Shown here piece by piece: positions 52,972 to 61,755 of a stretch of 64,000 bases of DNA. Positions within the stretch are counted from its first letter, which is position 1. Every line of letters begins with the position of its first letter. Under the pieces are notes generated by a model. It made no database searches and had not been told where the DNA came from. It saw only the letters and a program-made list of their open reading frames with translations. Made by a program: the position numbers and the translations under genes. The stretch is from Palsa-1033 sp963735455 (GTDB lineage Bacteria; Chloroflexota; Limnocylindria; Limnocylindrales; CSP1-4), in assembly GCA_963735455.1 (NCBI GenBank), contig CAVTKZ010000001.1, forward strand, positions 248,001-312,000. The letters are read 5' to 3'.

Positions 52972-54581
52972 GCGGCTCGGAGGCGGTCCCGGCCGGGGCG
53001 GTCCTGGTGGTCGACGACGAGGAGGATGTCCGGCGCCTGACGGGCCTCAGCCTCAAACGCGCCGGGTTCGAGGTGATCGAGGCGGCCAACGGGGCGGCCG
53101 CGCTGACCGCGGTCGAGTCCTCGAATGTTGGGATGGTGATCCTCGATTTGCGGATGCCCGGGATGTCGGGCATCGAGGTGATCCAGGCCCTCCGTCGCCA
53201 GCGCGAGACGGCCACCCTGCCGATCCTGTTGATGACGGGCTCCGGCGATGACCAGAGCCTGGTCGAGGGCCTGGCCGCCGGTGCCGACGACTTCCTGGCC
53301 AAGCCGGTCCGAATGGACGAGCTCGTGGCCCGCGTCCAGGCCCATCTGCGCAGCAAGGCCGCCTGGTCGGAGCGGATCGCGGATGAGCTTCAAGCGCGAC
53401 ACAACGTCGTCGCTGCGCTCAGTTCCGTGCGCCCTTCGGCCGACCCGGAGGAGACAGCCGAAGCGGTCATCACCGAGCTGGCGGCCCGGATCGAGAGCGA
53501 CTTCCTGGCGGTCCTGCAGCTCGACCAGGATGGTCGGCTGGTGGAGCTGGCGACGTACAGCCGCGAGGGTGGCATTCGCCGAGGAGGAGCGACGCTGCCG
53601 TCCGAGCTTGCCCGGGAGCTGATCGCTCATGCCCAGGCCGGCCCGTGGCTCGACCAGGGTGCGGACCTCCATCCGGACCGGACTCCGGCCTTTGCGGCGG
53701 CCGACCTGGCGATCGCGGCAGGCGCTCCGATCTACTCCGACAACCACCTGGTCGGCCTGCTGTCGATCGGGCTCCGGAGCGACCGCGAGCCGGCCCATCA
53801 GATCCGGCAGGCCCAGCTGCTGGCAGCTGCCATCGACTATGCCAGCGTGCTCAGCGCGATTGCCGGTTCGGCAATCGCCGATCGGCGCGATGCCCGGGCC
53901 GCTCGCGCCGAGCTCAAACGCGCGCTCGCCGCCCGCGAGTTCCATCCGGTCTTCCAGCCGATCGTCGACATCGACTCAAGGCGGGTCGCCGGTTACGAGG
54001 CCCTGACACGATTTGACGACGAAACGCCGCCCGAGCAGCGATTCGCCGCGGCCGCGCGAGCCGGTCTCGCTGCCGACTACGAGCTCGCCGCGATCAGGGC
54101 TGCCCTGCGCGAGAGCGACCGGCTACCAAGCCGCGCGTTCCTGACCCTGAACATTTCGCCGGCGGTGTTGATCAAGGACGGCGCCCGCCTCAGTCAGCTG
54201 ATCCGGGGCACTCAGCGGTCGCTCGTGCTCGAGCTCACCGAGCACACCCCGATCGAGGACTATCCGACCCTTCTCGCCGCAATCGGCAAGGTCGGGGACG
54301 TCTCGGTCGCAGTCGACGATGCCGGAGCCGGTTTCGCGAGCCTCCGCCACATTCTTGAGCTCCGACCTGCGTTCGTGAAGCTCGACATCAGCCTGGTCCG
54401 CGGCGTCGACACCGACGCAACGCGCCAGGCCCTCTGCGCCGGCCTCCAGTATTTCGCGATCCGGACCGACTTCCGGCTGATTGCCGAGGGCGTCGAGACA
54501 CAGGCCGAGGTCGACGCCTTGCGCCTCATCGGCGTCGACCTTGCCCAGGGCTACCTGTTCGGGCGGCCCGAACCGATCTAG
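52968..54581 (+). CDS. Response regulator with REC-GAF-EAL architecture (c-di-GMP phosphodiesterase)
   Basis: A 537-residue output protein. REC (10-130) has the acidic pair VVDDEED, phosphoacceptor in VILDLRMPGMSG (about 60) and Lys in FLAKPVRMDEL (about 110). A GAF-like region (about 150-300) lies between. The EAL domain (about 318-535) keeps the needed residues: EALTRF, the Asn of LNISPAVL, Glu of ELTEHT, the Asp-Asp of VDDAGAGF (usually DDFGTG), Lys of VKLDISL, Glu of AEGVET and Gln of AQGYLFGRP. It should be active and switched by phosphorylation. It is translationally coupled to the hybrid kinase and converges with a second kinase gene 9 nt away. Confidence 0.93.
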   Translation: MSGSEAVPAGAVLVVDDEEDVRRLTGLSLKRAGFEVIEAANGAAALTAVESSNVGMVILDLRMPGMSGIEVIQALRRQRETATLPILLMTGSGDDQSLVEGLAAGADDFLAKPVRMDELVARVQAHLRSKAAWSERIADELQARHNVVAALSSVRPSADPEETAEAVITELAARIESDFLAVLQLDQDGRLVELATYSREGGIRRGGATLPSELARELIAHAQAGPWLDQGADLHPDRTPAFAAADLAIAAGAPIYSDNHLVGLLSIGLRSDREPAHQIRQAQLLAAAIDYASVLSAIAGSAIADRRDARAARAELKRALAAREFHPVFQPIVDIDSRRVAGYEALTRFDDETPPEQRFAAAARAGLAADYELAAIRAALRESDRLPSRAFLTLNISPAVLIKDGARLSQLIRGTQRSLVLELTEHTPIEDYPTLLAAIGKVGDVSVAVDDAGAGFASLRHILELRPAFVKLDISLVRGVDTDATRQALCAGLQYFAIRTDFRLIAEGVETQAEVDALRLIGVDLAQGYLFGRPEPI

Positions 54582-54590
54582 CGACCAGGG

Positions 54591-56172
54591 CTACGCCAAC
54601 GCTGCCGACCGACCGGGCGTGACTGGGGCTGGAAGGCGTGCCGCGCTGGGCTGGAGCTGGGGCAGGCTGATCAGGAAGGTCGTTCCGACACCCGGTTCCG
54701 AGGTCAAGCTCAGCGAACCCTCCAGGCGCCCGACGATCCTCCGACAGATCGCCAGCCCCATGCCCGAGCCCTCGAACGAGTCGAGGGCATTCAGCCGGCC
54801 GAACGGGGTGAAGACCTTCTCGAGAATTCGTTGGCGAGATCCCGATGCCGTTGTCGCGAATGCGGATCTCCCAGGTGACCCGATGCCCATGCTGTCCGCG
54901 CCGACGCCGCTGATCGTGTCGGGCCACGGCGTCAATGTCGATCCGGGGTGCGACCCCATCGGCATGAAAGCGCAAGGCGTTTTCGATCAAGTTGTGGAGC
55001 AGCGTGAACAGCTGCGTCCGACTTCCGAGGATCGTGGGCAACAATCCAACAGCAACATCCCCAGCACAGGCCCGAACCTCATCGGCAAGGTCGTTGAGGA
55101 CGCTGGCTGCCACCTCACCGAGGTCCACCGAGTGGACGGATTCGGGCCGGGTCGCGACCTCCGAATACTCAAGCAGGTCGTTGATCAGCAACTGGGTCCG
55201 GGCGGCCGCCGCGGTCATCCGGAGGAGGTAGTCGGCGGCCTCGTCGTCGAGCGATCCGTTCGCCCTATCCCGCAACAGCTCGCCGAACGCCTGGATCTTG
55301 CGAACCGGCTCCTGCAGGTCATGGGACGCCATTGACACGAAATCGAGGAGGTCGCGATTGCTCCGGGTGAGCGATTCGCCGACCGAGCGAAGCTCGGCGA
55401 CCTGGGCTCGGGCGACGCTCACGTCGCGGAAGACGATGACCGCCCCAGCGACCTGCTGGTTACGGTCGCGGATCCGGGCGACCGACTCCTCGATCGGCAA
55501 TTCGATGCCGTCGCGCCGGAGCAGGACGCGATCGATGTCGAGGCGATCGCCCTGGATTTGCTCGTTCGGCGATTCGAGCGGGCCGGCGAGGCGAGTCCGG
55601 GTGGCGCTGTCGAGGACGCACAGCACGTCGGCCACGGGCTGGCCGACCGCCTCAGCCCACGTCCAACCGGTCAGCTGCTGGGCGATCGGGTTAAGGAACG
55701 TTACGAGACCCAGCTCGTCCGTGCGAACGACCGCGTCAGCGATGCTCTCGAGCGTGACCTGCGCTCGCGCCTCGGACACGAACAGCGCCTCCTCGAGCGA
55801 GTGGCGCTCGACCGCGTAGCGGAGAAAGCGAAGGAGGCCGCGCATGTCGATCTGACCTTTGACCAGGTAATCCTGCGCCCCGGCCTGCAGGGCCTCGAGC
55901 GCCAGGGACTCGTCGTCCGCGCCCGTCAGGACAACCACCGGAACCTGGGGAGCCGCCGAGCGGACTCGCCGGACAGATTCAATGCCGACCGAATCGGGCA
56001 GGCCCGGATCGAGCAGGACGATATCGAAGCCGCCCCCGGGCAGGAGTCTCTCGGCGTCGGCCATGCACACGGAATGGACCAGCTCCAGGTCGGCCGAGCC
56101 CAACCGCCTCAACGTTTGGACGACCAGCTTCGCCGAGGCGGGGTCATCCTCGATGACCAGGAGCCGGTGCAC
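54591..56172 (-). CDS. Sensor histidine kinase, REC-PAS-HisKA-HATPase (frameshifted)
   Basis: A cytosolic kinase of about 525 residues with an N-terminal receiver (HRLLVIEDDPASAKLVVQTL ... IVLLDPGLPD with the acceptor Asp ... VVVLTGADDESLALEALQAGAQDYLVKGQ). A PAS domain follows (DAVVRTDELGLVTFLNPIAQQLTGW), then HisKA with His in MASHDLQEPVRKIQAFGELL and the N-box NLIENALRFHADG. After DNGIGIS, near 54832, one base is added or lost; the rest (RILEKVFTPFGRLN, GSGMGLAICRRIVGRLEGSL, VGTTFLISL) continues in another frame to 54591. The start is uncertain. The open frame runs up to 56394, across the tRNA-Glu gene; GTG 56172 begins exactly at the receiver. It is convergent with the EAL gene. Confidence 0.82.
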
Positions 56173-56385
56173 CGATTCGCGAGTCAATCGAGTCGCCTCG
56201 AGTTCAACCGAAGGCAGGTGGCCCGTGCGCGTGACAGGCTGGACCTGCCGTGGCTGCCTGGCCTCGAGGGGGTCGTCCGATCGGTCTGCCAACGATGCGC
56301 GTTCCGGCGACGTTTGGCCAGTACCCGTTCGTTCGGCCGATCCGGCGTCTGCCGGATGGGACTCGATTCGAGAAGGGGCCACGAG

Positions 56386-56459
56386 TGCCCCCAAGGGGAT
56401 TCGAACCCCTGATCTCCACCTTGAAAGGGTGGCGTCCTAGGCCTCTAGACGATGGGGGC
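56386..56459 (-). tRNA. tRNA-Glu (anticodon TTC)
   Basis: A 74-base tRNA folds cleanly. The acceptor stem is 5' GCCCCCA with TGGGGGC and discriminator A. The D arm contains TCTAGAGGCCTAGGA, the anticodon stem CCACC/GGTGG encloses CTTTCAA with anticodon TTC, and the T arm is AGGGG-TTCGAAT-CCCCT. CCA is not encoded. A minus-strand TACACT (56472-56477) may be its -10 box. Confidence 0.95.
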
Positions 56460-56575
56460 GAGGGCGGGCCGAGTGTATCAGGGGCTCGCTGTCAGACGGC
56501 TCTTGGGACTGCCTGGGGGGCACCCGTGTCCACAGGATTCCATCTCCGGTCCAGGGGCCGGCACCGCCCCGGGCG

Positions 56576-56899
56576 CTAGGGGTGGTAGAGGAGGCCCAGG
56601 ATCGTGGCGAAGGCGAGCACGCCGGCGGCGGCGATCGCCGCGAAACCGCCGGCCAGGGCCAGGACCACCGCCCGTCCGGCACGGCCATCGCGGGCGGATC
56701 GATAGGTCGCCGCGGCACCGGAGAAGGCCAGCACGACAAGGACGATCCCAAAGATCGCGGCCGCCGTGGCCAGCAGGGGGATCTGACTGCTGTCCCGTTT
56801 GAGGAAGGCGTAGATGACCAGCCCGAGTGAGCCGAGCAGGGCGATCGCCATGGCGATCTGGATCGGACCGATCCGGGGCGGCCTGAAGCGAGCCGTCAT
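56576..56899 (-). CDS. Small three-helix membrane protein
   Basis: A 107-residue hydrophobic protein of unknown family. Helices lie at about 12-32 (IQIAMAIALLGSLGLVIYAFL), 41-63 (PLLATAAAIFGIVLVVLAFSGAA) and 78-104 (AVVLALAGGFAAIAAAGVLAFATILGLLY). Two positively charged loops between them suggest the N-terminus faces the cytoplasm. The start overlaps the stop of the methyltransferase-like gene by 4 nt, so the pair is coupled. No function is assigned. Confidence 0.65.
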   Translation of the reverse strand: MTARFRPPRIGPIQIAMAIALLGSLGLVIYAFLKRDSSQIPLLATAAAIFGIVLVVLAFSGAAATYRSARDGRAGRAVVLALAGGFAAIAAAGVLAFATILGLLYHP

Positions 56900-57501
56900 C
56901 CGCCGCCTTTGGTGCGGTGGTAGACGGCCAGGTTGTAGCTCAGGCGCGGTCGCTTCAGGCTGGCCAGAAGCGCACTTCCGGCAGCCCCAAAGACCTCGAC
57001 CAGGAACGTCGCGGCAACCTCCATCGATTCGAACGTCCAGAAGCAGTGGACAACCCGGATCCGGAATCCGTTCTTCAGGAACCAGCCGCTGCGCCGGCTC
57101 CAGCTGCCATATTCGGGCAGATCGCCTCGCAGCCGGGATACGTCATCCCGGCCGTAGTCATGGACGACCAGCAGGCGGCCCGCGTTGCGCAGGACGCGGT
57201 CGGCCTCCTTGAGCTGGGCGGCACTCGACGACCGGAAGCCGGACCAGTACGTGACGAGCGCGTCGGCACTGTCGTCGGGGCGCTCGATCCTACCGGTCCG
57301 ATCCTCGATCGAGGTCACCCGGGCGCCAATCGCCTCGAGCTGCCGCGCCCGTGCGCTTCCGCCGCCGAGAAGGATCACGTCGCGACCCCCCACCGGGCCT
57401 AATGCCTCGATTGCGCGTGGGATCTTGCCTTCGACGTCAAGACTGCCGAGCAGTCGGCCGGCCAGTTCGGTGTTGGCCGGTTCGAACGGGAGATCAGCCA
57501 C
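56896..57501 (-). CDS. Methyltransferase-like protein (class I fold, degenerate)
   Basis: A 201-residue protein with a Rossmann-type methyltransferase layout but atypical motifs. DVILLGGGSARARQLEAIGARVTSIED (about 40-66) replaces the usual VLDxGxGxG with LLGGGSA and ends in the ribose-binding acidic residue. SADALVTYWSGFRSS (about 76-90) and LKEADRVLRNAGRLLVVHDYGRDDV (about 97-120) match motifs II-III and the LxPGG strand, with NAG for PGG. SAM binding is plausible but unproven. It begins at GTG 57501; TATACT at 57511-57516 is a strong -10, 9 nt away. The small membrane-protein gene is coupled downstream. Confidence 0.6.
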   Translation of the reverse strand: MADLPFEPANTELAGRLLGSLDVEGKIPRAIEALGPVGGRDVILLGGGSARARQLEAIGARVTSIEDRTGRIERPDDSADALVTYWSGFRSSSAAQLKEADRVLRNAGRLLVVHDYGRDDVSRLRGDLPEYGSWSRRSGWFLKNGFRIRVVHCFWTFESMEVAATFLVEVFGAAGSALLASLKRPRLSYNLAVYHRTKGGG

Positions 57502-57581
57502 AGACGCGCGAGTATAGACGCGCCCAGACTCCGATCCGGACGGTGTCTCAGATCCGCCTCTCGACCGTGTCCGGTTCGGGC

Positions 57582-59147
57582 TCAGGCGGGCAGCAGGACC
57601 GCCCCATAGCGGGCGGGCAGGACGAGGTCCAGCCGTCCGTCAGCGCCGACCGTGGTCGGCCCCTCGAGTGGGTCCGAATCGGAGGTCACCAGGCTTGGCC
57701 CCAGGTGCATGCCGGCGAGCTCGGCGGCGTGCACGGGCAAGGCCACGGGGCCCTCGCCCGCGTTGACCACGACGAGGGCCGGCGGCGCACCCTCGGCGAG
57801 GTTGCTGGCCTCGTCCCAGCGCCCCGAGCGCAGGATCGCCAGCGCATCGCCCGACGTGCCCACGATCCGCAACCCGCCACCGCGCAGGACGCCCACGTCG
57901 TGGCGCAACCGGAGGGCGGCCCGGACAAACGCCAACGTCGGCTGGTCCCACGCCGCTTCGTCCCACGGAAAGGCCCGCCGGCAGTCCGGGTCGTTGGCGC
58001 CCTCGAGCCCGATCTCGTCGCCGTAGTAGACGCACGGGGCGCCCGGCAGGCTGGCCTGCAGCAGGAACGCCATCCGGACCGACGCCTCGTCGCGGCTGAA
58101 CAGGGTCCGGATCCGGGGCGTGTCGTGGCTGTCGAGCAGGTTGAGCTGGACCGCGGTCGTCTCGGGCGCATAGGCGCCCAGGACGGCGCCGATCCGATCG
58201 GCCATCTCCTCGCCACTCAGGCGCCGGATCTGGGAGTACTCGTGATGGCTGCGGACCACCGCATCGTCGAGGTGATGGGCCCCGGCAAAGCCCAGGATCG
58301 CCTCGGCCAGCGGATAGTTCATGACCGCATCGAAGCGATCGCCGGCCAGCCACTCGGGCGCGATCCGCCAGATCTCGCCGACCATGTATGCGTCGGGGTT
58401 GACCGCCCGGACCCGCGTCCGGAACGCCTGCCAGAAGGCGGGATCCGCGATCTCCTCGGGGACGTCCAGCCGCCAGCCGTCGATCCCGAAGCGGATCCAG
58501 TGCTCGGCCACGTTGAGCAGGTAGTCGCGAACGGGCTCGTAGTCGGTGTTCAGCTTGGGCAACGCCGGCAGTCCCCACCAGGCCTCATAGCCGAGACGAT
58601 CGAGCGAGCTGGCGTCCTCGCCCGGCTGGCCCGGGGCATTGATCGTCCGGCCGGTGTCCGGGTAGGCCAGGAGCTGCTTGCCGGCGGCCAGGGCGACTCG
58701 GTCCTCGCGGAACCAGTCGAGGTAGGGCGAGGCGTCGCCGTTCTCGAGGATGTGGTGGAACGCCCAGAAGCCGCGTCCGGTGTGATTGAACACGCCGTCC
58801 AGGACGATCCGCATCCCGCGGGCGTGAACCGCGTCGATCAGCTCGCGCAGGGCCGCGTCGCCGCCAAGCAGCGGGTCGACCCGGAGGTAGTCGTAGGTGT
58901 GGTAGCGATGGTTCGAGGCGGACGCGAAGATGGGGGTCAGGTAGAGCGCGGTGATCCCCAGGTCGGCCAGCATCGGCAGGTGCTCGGCAATCCCCAGCAG
59001 GTCGCCGCCCTTGAACCCGTGCAGGGTAGGCGGGTCGGACCACGGCTCGAGGTGGCCCGGCTTGGGCACCCGGTCACTGGCGGCGAAGCGGTCGGGGAAG
59101 ATCTGGTAGAAGACGGCATCGCGAACCCAGCGCGGCGTGTCGATCAC
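57582..59147 (-). CDS. GH13 alpha-glycosidase (cyclomaltodextrinase/neopullulanase-like)
   Basis: A 521-residue TIM-barrel glycosidase expected to hydrolyse alpha-1,4 glucans or maltodextrins. Region I is DGVFNHTG (about 116-123). Region II holds the nucleophile in DGWRLDVPEEI (about 230), region III the acid/base Glu in MVGEIWR (about 254), and region IV the third acid in LLDSHDTPRI (about 339). VFYQIFPDRFAASD opens the catalytic domain as in neopullulanases. No signal peptide or N-terminal N-domain is present, so it is cytoplasmic and probably handles stored or imported maltodextrin. The GTG start at 59147 follows TAGGCT by 6 nt (leaderless). Confidence 0.92.
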   Translation of the reverse strand: MIDTPRWVRDAVFYQIFPDRFAASDRVPKPGHLEPWSDPPTLHGFKGGDLLGIAEHLPMLADLGITALYLTPIFASASNHRYHTYDYLRVDPLLGGDAALRELIDAVHARGMRIVLDGVFNHTGRGFWAFHHILENGDASPYLDWFREDRVALAAGKQLLAYPDTGRTINAPGQPGEDASSLDRLGYEAWWGLPALPKLNTDYEPVRDYLLNVAEHWIRFGIDGWRLDVPEEIADPAFWQAFRTRVRAVNPDAYMVGEIWRIAPEWLAGDRFDAVMNYPLAEAILGFAGAHHLDDAVVRSHHEYSQIRRLSGEEMADRIGAVLGAYAPETTAVQLNLLDSHDTPRIRTLFSRDEASVRMAFLLQASLPGAPCVYYGDEIGLEGANDPDCRRAFPWDEAAWDQPTLAFVRAALRLRHDVGVLRGGGLRIVGTSGDALAILRSGRWDEASNLAEGAPPALVVVNAGEGPVALPVHAAELAGMHLGPSLVTSDSDPLEGPTTVGADGRLDLVLPARYGAVLLPA

Positions 59148-59153
59148 CGCTGC

Positions 59154-59159
59154 AGCCTA
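59154..59159 (-). promoter_or_regulatory. -10 box of the leaderless GH13 transcript
   Basis: Minus-strand TAGGCT ends 6 nt before GTG 59147, with no ribosome-binding site between. Confidence 0.5.
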
Positions 59160-59191
59160 GCGTCCCGGCCGGCCCGCAGTATGTCCCGGTC

Positions 59192-59620
59192 TCAGGGCTC
59201 GTCCAGGTAGATACGGACCTCGGGCGCCAGGAGCCCCCGGAACAGGAGCAGGGCGAAGGTCAGCGCGAACAGGGTCGCGGCGATCCGGGGGCCCGTCTGG
59301 ATGAACGACAGCCAGGCCAGGGGAACGGCCGGAATGGTCAGGCTGGCGAGGCCCAGGGCCAGCCCCCGGGCGGCCTCCTTGCGTTGGAGCACGAGGGTCA
59401 GCGTGAAGATCGTGTACGCCAGCAGGATCATCACCACGACCCCGATCGGGCTGACCGGGGCCGAGATCGCCTGGTCCACGACGAACCGGAGGGACAGCCC
59501 GATGACGGCCAGGATCAGGAAGCCATAGACCAGGAAGACCCGGATCCCCGAAGGCATCCGGCGGCGGGCGGTTGACGACCCGGGCCGGCCGGCTGACGAC
59601 TTCGACGACGGAGATCCCAT
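59192..59620 (-). CDS. Hypothetical membrane protein
   Basis: A 142-residue protein of unknown family. The first 24 residues are basic and Ser-rich. Four helices follow: VFLVYGFLILAVIGLSLRFVV, GVVVMILLAYTIFTLTLVL, LALGLASLTIPAVPLAWLSFI and IAATLFALTFALLLFRGLLA. The start at ATG 59620 is supported by a CAGAAT box ending 6 nt upstream; upstream in-frame codons give a longer but unsupported N-terminus. The gene follows the GH13 gene on the chromosome but is transcribed separately, since each has its own -10. Confidence 0.6.
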   Translation of the reverse strand: MGSPSSKSSAGRPGSSTARRRMPSGIRVFLVYGFLILAVIGLSLRFVVDQAISAPVSPIGVVVMILLAYTIFTLTLVLQRKEAARGLALGLASLTIPAVPLAWLSFIQTGPRIAATLFALTFALLLFRGLLAPEVRIYLDEP

Positions 59621-59783
59621 GGCCGGATTCTGCCACGCCGTGGCGGAGCGGCCCTCCGTCCAACCGCGCGGATGCCGCTTGCGGGCGGCACGAGTCGGCC
59701 GGGGACGGTAACCTAGGCCGCCGGGCCCGTCGCCCGGCACTCCTCACTCACCATCCGTCCAATGCCTGACCTCTGAGGACAAC

Positions 59784-60839
59784 TTGAGCAAAGCCTCACG
59801 CCGGAGCTCACGGGCGACCCGTGGCAGTGCCGGCCGGCCGACGGCCGGTCCCGCTGCGGGCCGGCCGACCCCAGGCACCTCTGCCACTCCGCCGGGAAGT
59901 GGCAGGACTTCGCCGGCAGGCAGTGCCACGCCGAATCAGACGATCGACGCCGGCTCGCTCACGGATCGCGCCACGCCCAGCCGTCCGGCCCCGACCCGGA
60001 GCGCGGGATCGCGACCCGCCGGGAGCCGGCCGGCCGGATCGAGCCGTCCTCGTCGGACGCTCTACCAGCCGTCGTTCTACGAGCGTCACCGGACGGCGCT
60101 GTTCGGCGCCATCGCGGCCGTCGTCGTGGCCCTCGTCGGGGCGTTCTTCTTCTTCAGCGTGACCGCGTCGGCCTATTCGTGCGGCACGATCACCCCGCCC
60201 CAGCCTGCGGGGACGCCCCTGCCCAACGGCTCGCCGGCGCCGCTTGGCCAGCCCCAGCCCGACATGGGCAACCTGCATATCGCGGTCGGCAGCAGCCACA
60301 AGTACGCCTACTGCCCGCCGGCGTCTGGTCCGCACTACTTCAACCCGGGGATCGACGGACCGATCCCGGCCAAGTTCTACGGGCCCGACGATGGGACGAA
60401 GCCCGAGGGCTGGATCCACAACCTCGAGCATGGCGCGGTCGTGATCCTCTACAACTGCAAGCTGGGCGCCTGTGACGGCGCGACCCAGGCCGCGCTCCAG
60501 GCGATCCCCGTCGGCTTCCCGGACAGCCCCGTGTGTGGGGTAAAGGCCGGGGTGCTGGCCCCGGTGATCGCCCGTTTCGACGATATGCCCGCGGAGTTCG
60601 CGGCTCTCGTCTGGGACCGCGTCCTGTACATGAACACCCTCGACGTGAACGAGATCAAGACGTTCTACGCGACCGAGGGCGAGCTGACCAACCCGGAGCC
60701 GCAGTGTGCCCGGCCGTCGCCCACGCCGTCGGTCGAGCCAAGCAGTGCTCCCTCGAGCCCGTCCGACGCGCCGGCGCCCCTCCCGTCGGCCGCGCCCTCG
60801 AGCACGCCCCAGCCGGCTGCCTCGCCAAGCCCGAGCTGA
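59784..60839 (+). CDS. DUF3105 membrane-anchored protein
   Basis: A 351-residue protein. The N-terminal 108 residues are a basic, Ser/Pro-rich cytoplasmic region. One membrane helix lies at about 112-133 (LFGAIAAVVVALVGAFFFFSVTA). The extracellular DUF3105 domain (about 140-315) shows the family hallmarks: YAYCPPASGPHYFNPG and EGWIHNLEHGAVVILYNCKLGACDGATQ with paired cysteines and a His-Asn-Leu-Glu-His site that could bind a metal. VCGVKAGVLAPVIARFDDMPAEFAALVWDRVLYMN follows. A Pro/Ser-rich tail ends it. The start is a TTG, with GAGGA 7 nt upstream as the deciding ribosome site. Confidence 0.85.
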   Translation: MSKASRRSSRATRGSAGRPTAGPAAGRPTPGTSATPPGSGRTSPAGSATPNQTIDAGSLTDRATPSRPAPTRSAGSRPAGSRPAGSSRPRRTLYQPSFYERHRTALFGAIAAVVVALVGAFFFFSVTASAYSCGTITPPQPAGTPLPNGSPAPLGQPQPDMGNLHIAVGSSHKYAYCPPASGPHYFNPGIDGPIPAKFYGPDDGTKPEGWIHNLEHGAVVILYNCKLGACDGATQAALQAIPVGFPDSPVCGVKAGVLAPVIARFDDMPAEFAALVWDRVLYMNTLDVNEIKTFYATEGELTNPEPQCARPSPTPSVEPSSAPSSPSDAPAPLPSAAPSSTPQPAASPSPS

Positions 60840-60842
60840 GCT

Positions 60843-61733
60843 GTGGCCCGTCGCGAGAAGTACGTCGATGACGGGACCGCCGATCGCCTCTTCGCTTATC
60901 GCTCCGAGGGCGATCTGGGCGGGGTCGGCGTGCCCGTGGAGGGGATGGCCCTCGGCCGCCTGGGTCCCGACGGCCGGGTGAGGACCGAGGGGCGGACCGT
61001 CGCGGTCGGCGACCTGGTCCCGGCGCCACCCGTTCCCCGGCCGGGCAAGATCGTGTGCATCGGCCTGAACTACGCCGACCACGTCGCCGAGGGTGGCCGG
61101 TCCGGGCCTGATCGGCCGCTCATCTTCGCCAAGTTCAGCAACGCCGTCGTGGCCGACGGCGAGCCCGTGATCCGGCCGGCCGGCAGCCACGCGCTCGACC
61201 TCGAGGGCGAGCTCGGAGTGGTGATCGGGCGGGGCGGACGGCGCATCGCCGCGGCGGATGCCTACAGCCACGTCCTTGGCTACGTGGTCGTCAACGACAT
61301 CTCGGCACGCGATTGGCAGGGCAGTCCGCCAGCCCTGCGGCCAGGCGAGACGGGCGACGGCCAATGGCTGCGGGCCAAGGGCTCCGACACGTTCCTGCCG
61401 ATGGGCCCGGTCCTCGCCTTCAAGACGGCGATCCCCGATCCCCATCGCCTGCGCATCCGGTCCTGGCTGATCCCCGGGGCCGGCCCGGAAGCCGGGACGC
61501 CGGTCCTGATGCAGGACGGCAACACCGCCGACATGATCCATCGGATCCCCGAGCTGATCGAATTCGTGAGCGCCTCGATCAGCCTCGAGCCGGGTGACGT
61601 GATCTCGACCGGCACGCCGTCCGGGGTCGGCGTCTTCCGGACACCACCTGTCTTCCTCGCGCCGGGCGATCGGGTTCGGGTCGAGATCGAGGGCATCGGG
61701 TCGGTCGAGAACCCGATCGTCGGCGACGACTAG
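60843..61733 (+). CDS. Fumarylacetoacetate hydrolase (FAH) family protein
   Basis: A 296-residue FAH-fold enzyme, with relatives that hydrolyse or isomerise 2-oxo acids in aromatic degradation. KIVCIGLNYADHVAEGG (about 70-86) opens the domain with its His. LDLEGELGVVIGRGG (about 118-132) supplies the ExE metal ligands and VVNDISARDWQG (about 147) the Asp ligand. The C-terminal VISTGTPSGVGVFR and GDRVRVEIEGIGSVENP are standard. The first 60 residues form a variable N-terminal domain. GTG 60843 comes 3 nt after the DUF3105 stop. It is probably cotranscribed with the threonine-catabolism genes downstream. Confidence 0.9.
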   Translation: MARREKYVDDGTADRLFAYRSEGDLGGVGVPVEGMALGRLGPDGRVRTEGRTVAVGDLVPAPPVPRPGKIVCIGLNYADHVAEGGRSGPDRPLIFAKFSNAVVADGEPVIRPAGSHALDLEGELGVVIGRGGRRIAAADAYSHVLGYVVVNDISARDWQGSPPALRPGETGDGQWLRAKGSDTFLPMGPVLAFKTAIPDPHRLRIRSWLIPGAGPEAGTPVLMQDGNTADMIHRIPELIEFVSASISLEPGDVISTGTPSGVGVFRTPPVFLAPGDRVRVEIEGIGSVENPIVGDD

Positions 61734-61755
61734 ACTCGGGCTCGAGGAGGCAGGC

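Noticed and set aside
56173..56394. Longer N-terminus for the REC-PAS kinase
   Set aside because: It would run into the tRNA-Glu gene and adds no conserved sequence before the receiver domain.
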